Below, piece after piece: positions 63,026-64,000 of a DNA stretch of 64,000 nt. Within the stretch, counting starts at the first letter, position 1. Each line of letters opens with the position of its first letter. This DNA is from Hyphomonadaceae bacterium TMED5. Lineage in GTDB: Bacteria > Pseudomonadota > Alphaproteobacteria > Caulobacterales > Hyphomonadaceae. A program made the translations under genes and the position numbers. Below the pieces are notes generated by a model that worked only from the letters and a program-made list of their open reading frames with translations, searched no databases and was not told the origin of the DNA. Location: NCBI GenBank assembly GCA_002173095.1, contig NHBK01000009.1, positions 496,001 to 560,000 of the forward strand. The letters run 5' to 3'.

Positions 63026-64000
63026 TTAGAACGGGAGCGTTCCGGCAGTTTGCGCGGCAGACATGATCAGATCCTGCAGCCTGGCCGACTGCGTATTCAA
63101 ATTGAAATGGTCCATTGCGCGGGCGCGGCCTGCTTCGCCCATTTGGCGGGTCCGGTCTGGATTGGCCATTAAACCGCTCAGCCGTTCTGCCAGCGCGTCA
63201 GCGTCGCGCTCTTCGACCAGATAACCAGTTTCGCCATTTACGACGCATTCGGGGATACCAGCATGGGCCGTCGCGGCGAGGGCGCAGCCCGCAAACATGG
63301 CCTCCATACAGACCATGGGCAGGCCTTCGGCGTCACCGGAGGCAGCGCGATTGGACGGTACGCAGACGATTGCGGCCTCTTCGAAATAGCGCGGCATGTC
63401 ATCGGCCGGAATCCAGCCCGGAAGCTCGGCGTTTACGCCAGCCTCATTCAGAAGCGGAAGGAGTTTTGACTTCAGATCGCCATCACCCAGCAGGCGAATG
63501 CGCCAGTCCGACACGATGGCCCGGTCGATTTTGGTGAGCGCACGGATCAGGGTTTCAATACCTTTTTTCTCCGTCCAGCGGCCTGCAAACAGAAGCACAT
63601 TCTGCTTCTCTCCGGGCGTGAATTTTGCCGGGTCGACGCCATTATGCTGCACCACCATTTTCTCACCCGGCGCGCCGTGCGTGAGCAGTTCGCGGCGAAT
63701 AAAGTCAGAGACGGGCAGAAGCAGCGCAGCCTCATCCCAGAGCGCTTTCCGTCTGCGATTATAAATGCGCAAACGGCTGTCTTTGGTGTTGGAATGCTTG
63801 GTCGCGTCGCCGCCATGATAGGTGACGATGAGCGGCAGGTTCAGCTTGTGCGCAAGGGGCAGGGCATAGGCCCCGGATTTGCCGAAATTGGCGTGAATGG
63901 CCACAGGGTCCAACCGGCGCAGCGTGGCCTCCAATTCAGCCGAAATCAGACCAAATTGTTTAAAGCCCGTCGCACCGAGCGGCCCGTGAAAGGCATCCAG
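63026..64000 (-). CDS. Glycosyltransferase family 4 (5' end cut off)
   Basis: The frame is open to the window edge, so the N-terminal part and the start lie beyond it; 324 residues are visible. It has the GT-B fold of GT4: LIVTYHGGDATKHS in the acceptor side, HNGVDPAKFTPGEKQNVLLFAGR at the domain junction, and the donor site EGLPMVCMEAMFAGCA (E-x7-E motif). It transfers a nucleotide-sugar donor onto a glycan or lipid in the cytoplasm, probably for surface polysaccharide. Confidence 0.9.
   Translation of the reverse strand: MDAFHGPLGATGFKQFGLISAELEATLRRLDPVAIHANFGKSGAYALPLAHKLNLPLIVTYHGGDATKHSNTKDSRLRIYNRRRKALWDEAALLLPVSDFIRRELLTHGAPGEKMVVQHNGVDPAKFTPGEKQNVLLFAGRWTEKKGIETLIRALTKIDRAIVSDWRIRLLGDGDLKSKLLPLLNEAGVNAELPGWIPADDMPRYFEEAAIVCVPSNRAASGDAEGLPMVCMEAMFAGCALAATAHAGIPECVVNGETGYLVEERDADALAERLSGLMANPDRTRQMGEAGRARAMDHFNLNTQSARLQDLIMSAAQTAGTLPF

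Overview
The window looks like chromosome of a Caulobacterales/Hyphomonadaceae-type alphaproteobacterium. The supporting signs are a DUF4167 gene, a prfA/prmC locus, sdhCDA and sdhB, an HTH-S24 regulator of the type common in that group, ethylmalonyl-CoA pathway genes, many secreted or outer-membrane proteins, and CtrA-like (TTAA-N7-TTAA), GANTC and DnaA-box motifs in promoters. The taxonomic call is inference. I see no tRNA, rRNA, CRISPR array, phage or insertion sequence. Genes are dense on both strands, with clean hairpin terminators between many convergent pairs.

Layout. 0-3.6 kb: the 3' end of a GH13 alpha-glucosidase, a DUF983 protein, a small cytochrome c, a thioesterase, a MAPEG protein and a membrane protein. 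3.6-6.3 kb: prfA - MOSC protein - prmC, a translation-termination operon with an extra gene inside. 6.5-9.4 kb: a DUF4167 protein, a MarR-type regulator with a CtrA/GANTC-rich promoter, an S24 repressor and pyrD. 9.6-17 kb: a secreted protein made of eight PPC domains, a secreted protein with five PPC domains fused to a caspase-like protease, and a membrane glycosyltransferase whose promoter carries GANTC, DnaA and CtrA motifs. 17-24.7 kb: MscS channel, small membrane and periplasmic proteins, a flavin monooxygenase, two acyl-CoA dehydrogenases around a small membrane protein, and an orphan ParA-like ATPase. 24.7-28.3 kb: divergent ccr and ecm of the ethylmalonyl-CoA pathway; a third pathway gene, mch, lies at 53.5-54.5 kb. 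28.4-32.7 kb: an SDR oxidoreductase with a divergent HxlR regulator, a Bcr/CflA-type exporter, trhO and a GST-like protein. 32.7-35.6 kb: a DUF4198-like protein divergent from a DUF4331 protein and a Pro/Thr-linker lipoprotein. 35.7-43.8 kb: sdhB, then a DUF1800/DUF1501 export pair and a membrane protein, then sdhA-D-C, so the succinate dehydrogenase genes are split. 43.8-48 kb: a DUF885 zinc-peptidase-like protein, hypothetical membrane proteins and a GATase. 48-52.9 kb: three paralogous soluble PAS-PAS chemoreceptors in tandem. 53-64 kb: mch and small membrane proteins, a TonB-dependent receptor with His/Asp/Glu-rich loops (likely zinc or another metal), a CE15-like esterase, an ArsC-family protein, a lipoprotein, a GNAT-nitrilase fusion, an inositol monophosphatase-family enzyme, an MdaB-like quinone reductase and a partial GT4 glycosyltransferase.

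How the genes fit together. Central metabolism is represented by Ccr, Ecm and Mch (acetyl-CoA assimilation through ethylmalonyl-CoA), succinate dehydrogenase, and two acyl-CoA dehydrogenases that would feed acyl-CoA into it. The most unusual parts are the PPC/PPC-caspase/glycosyltransferase block with cell-cycle-type promoter motifs, the DUF1800/DUF1501 pair inside the sdh locus, and the triplicated soluble chemoreceptors.
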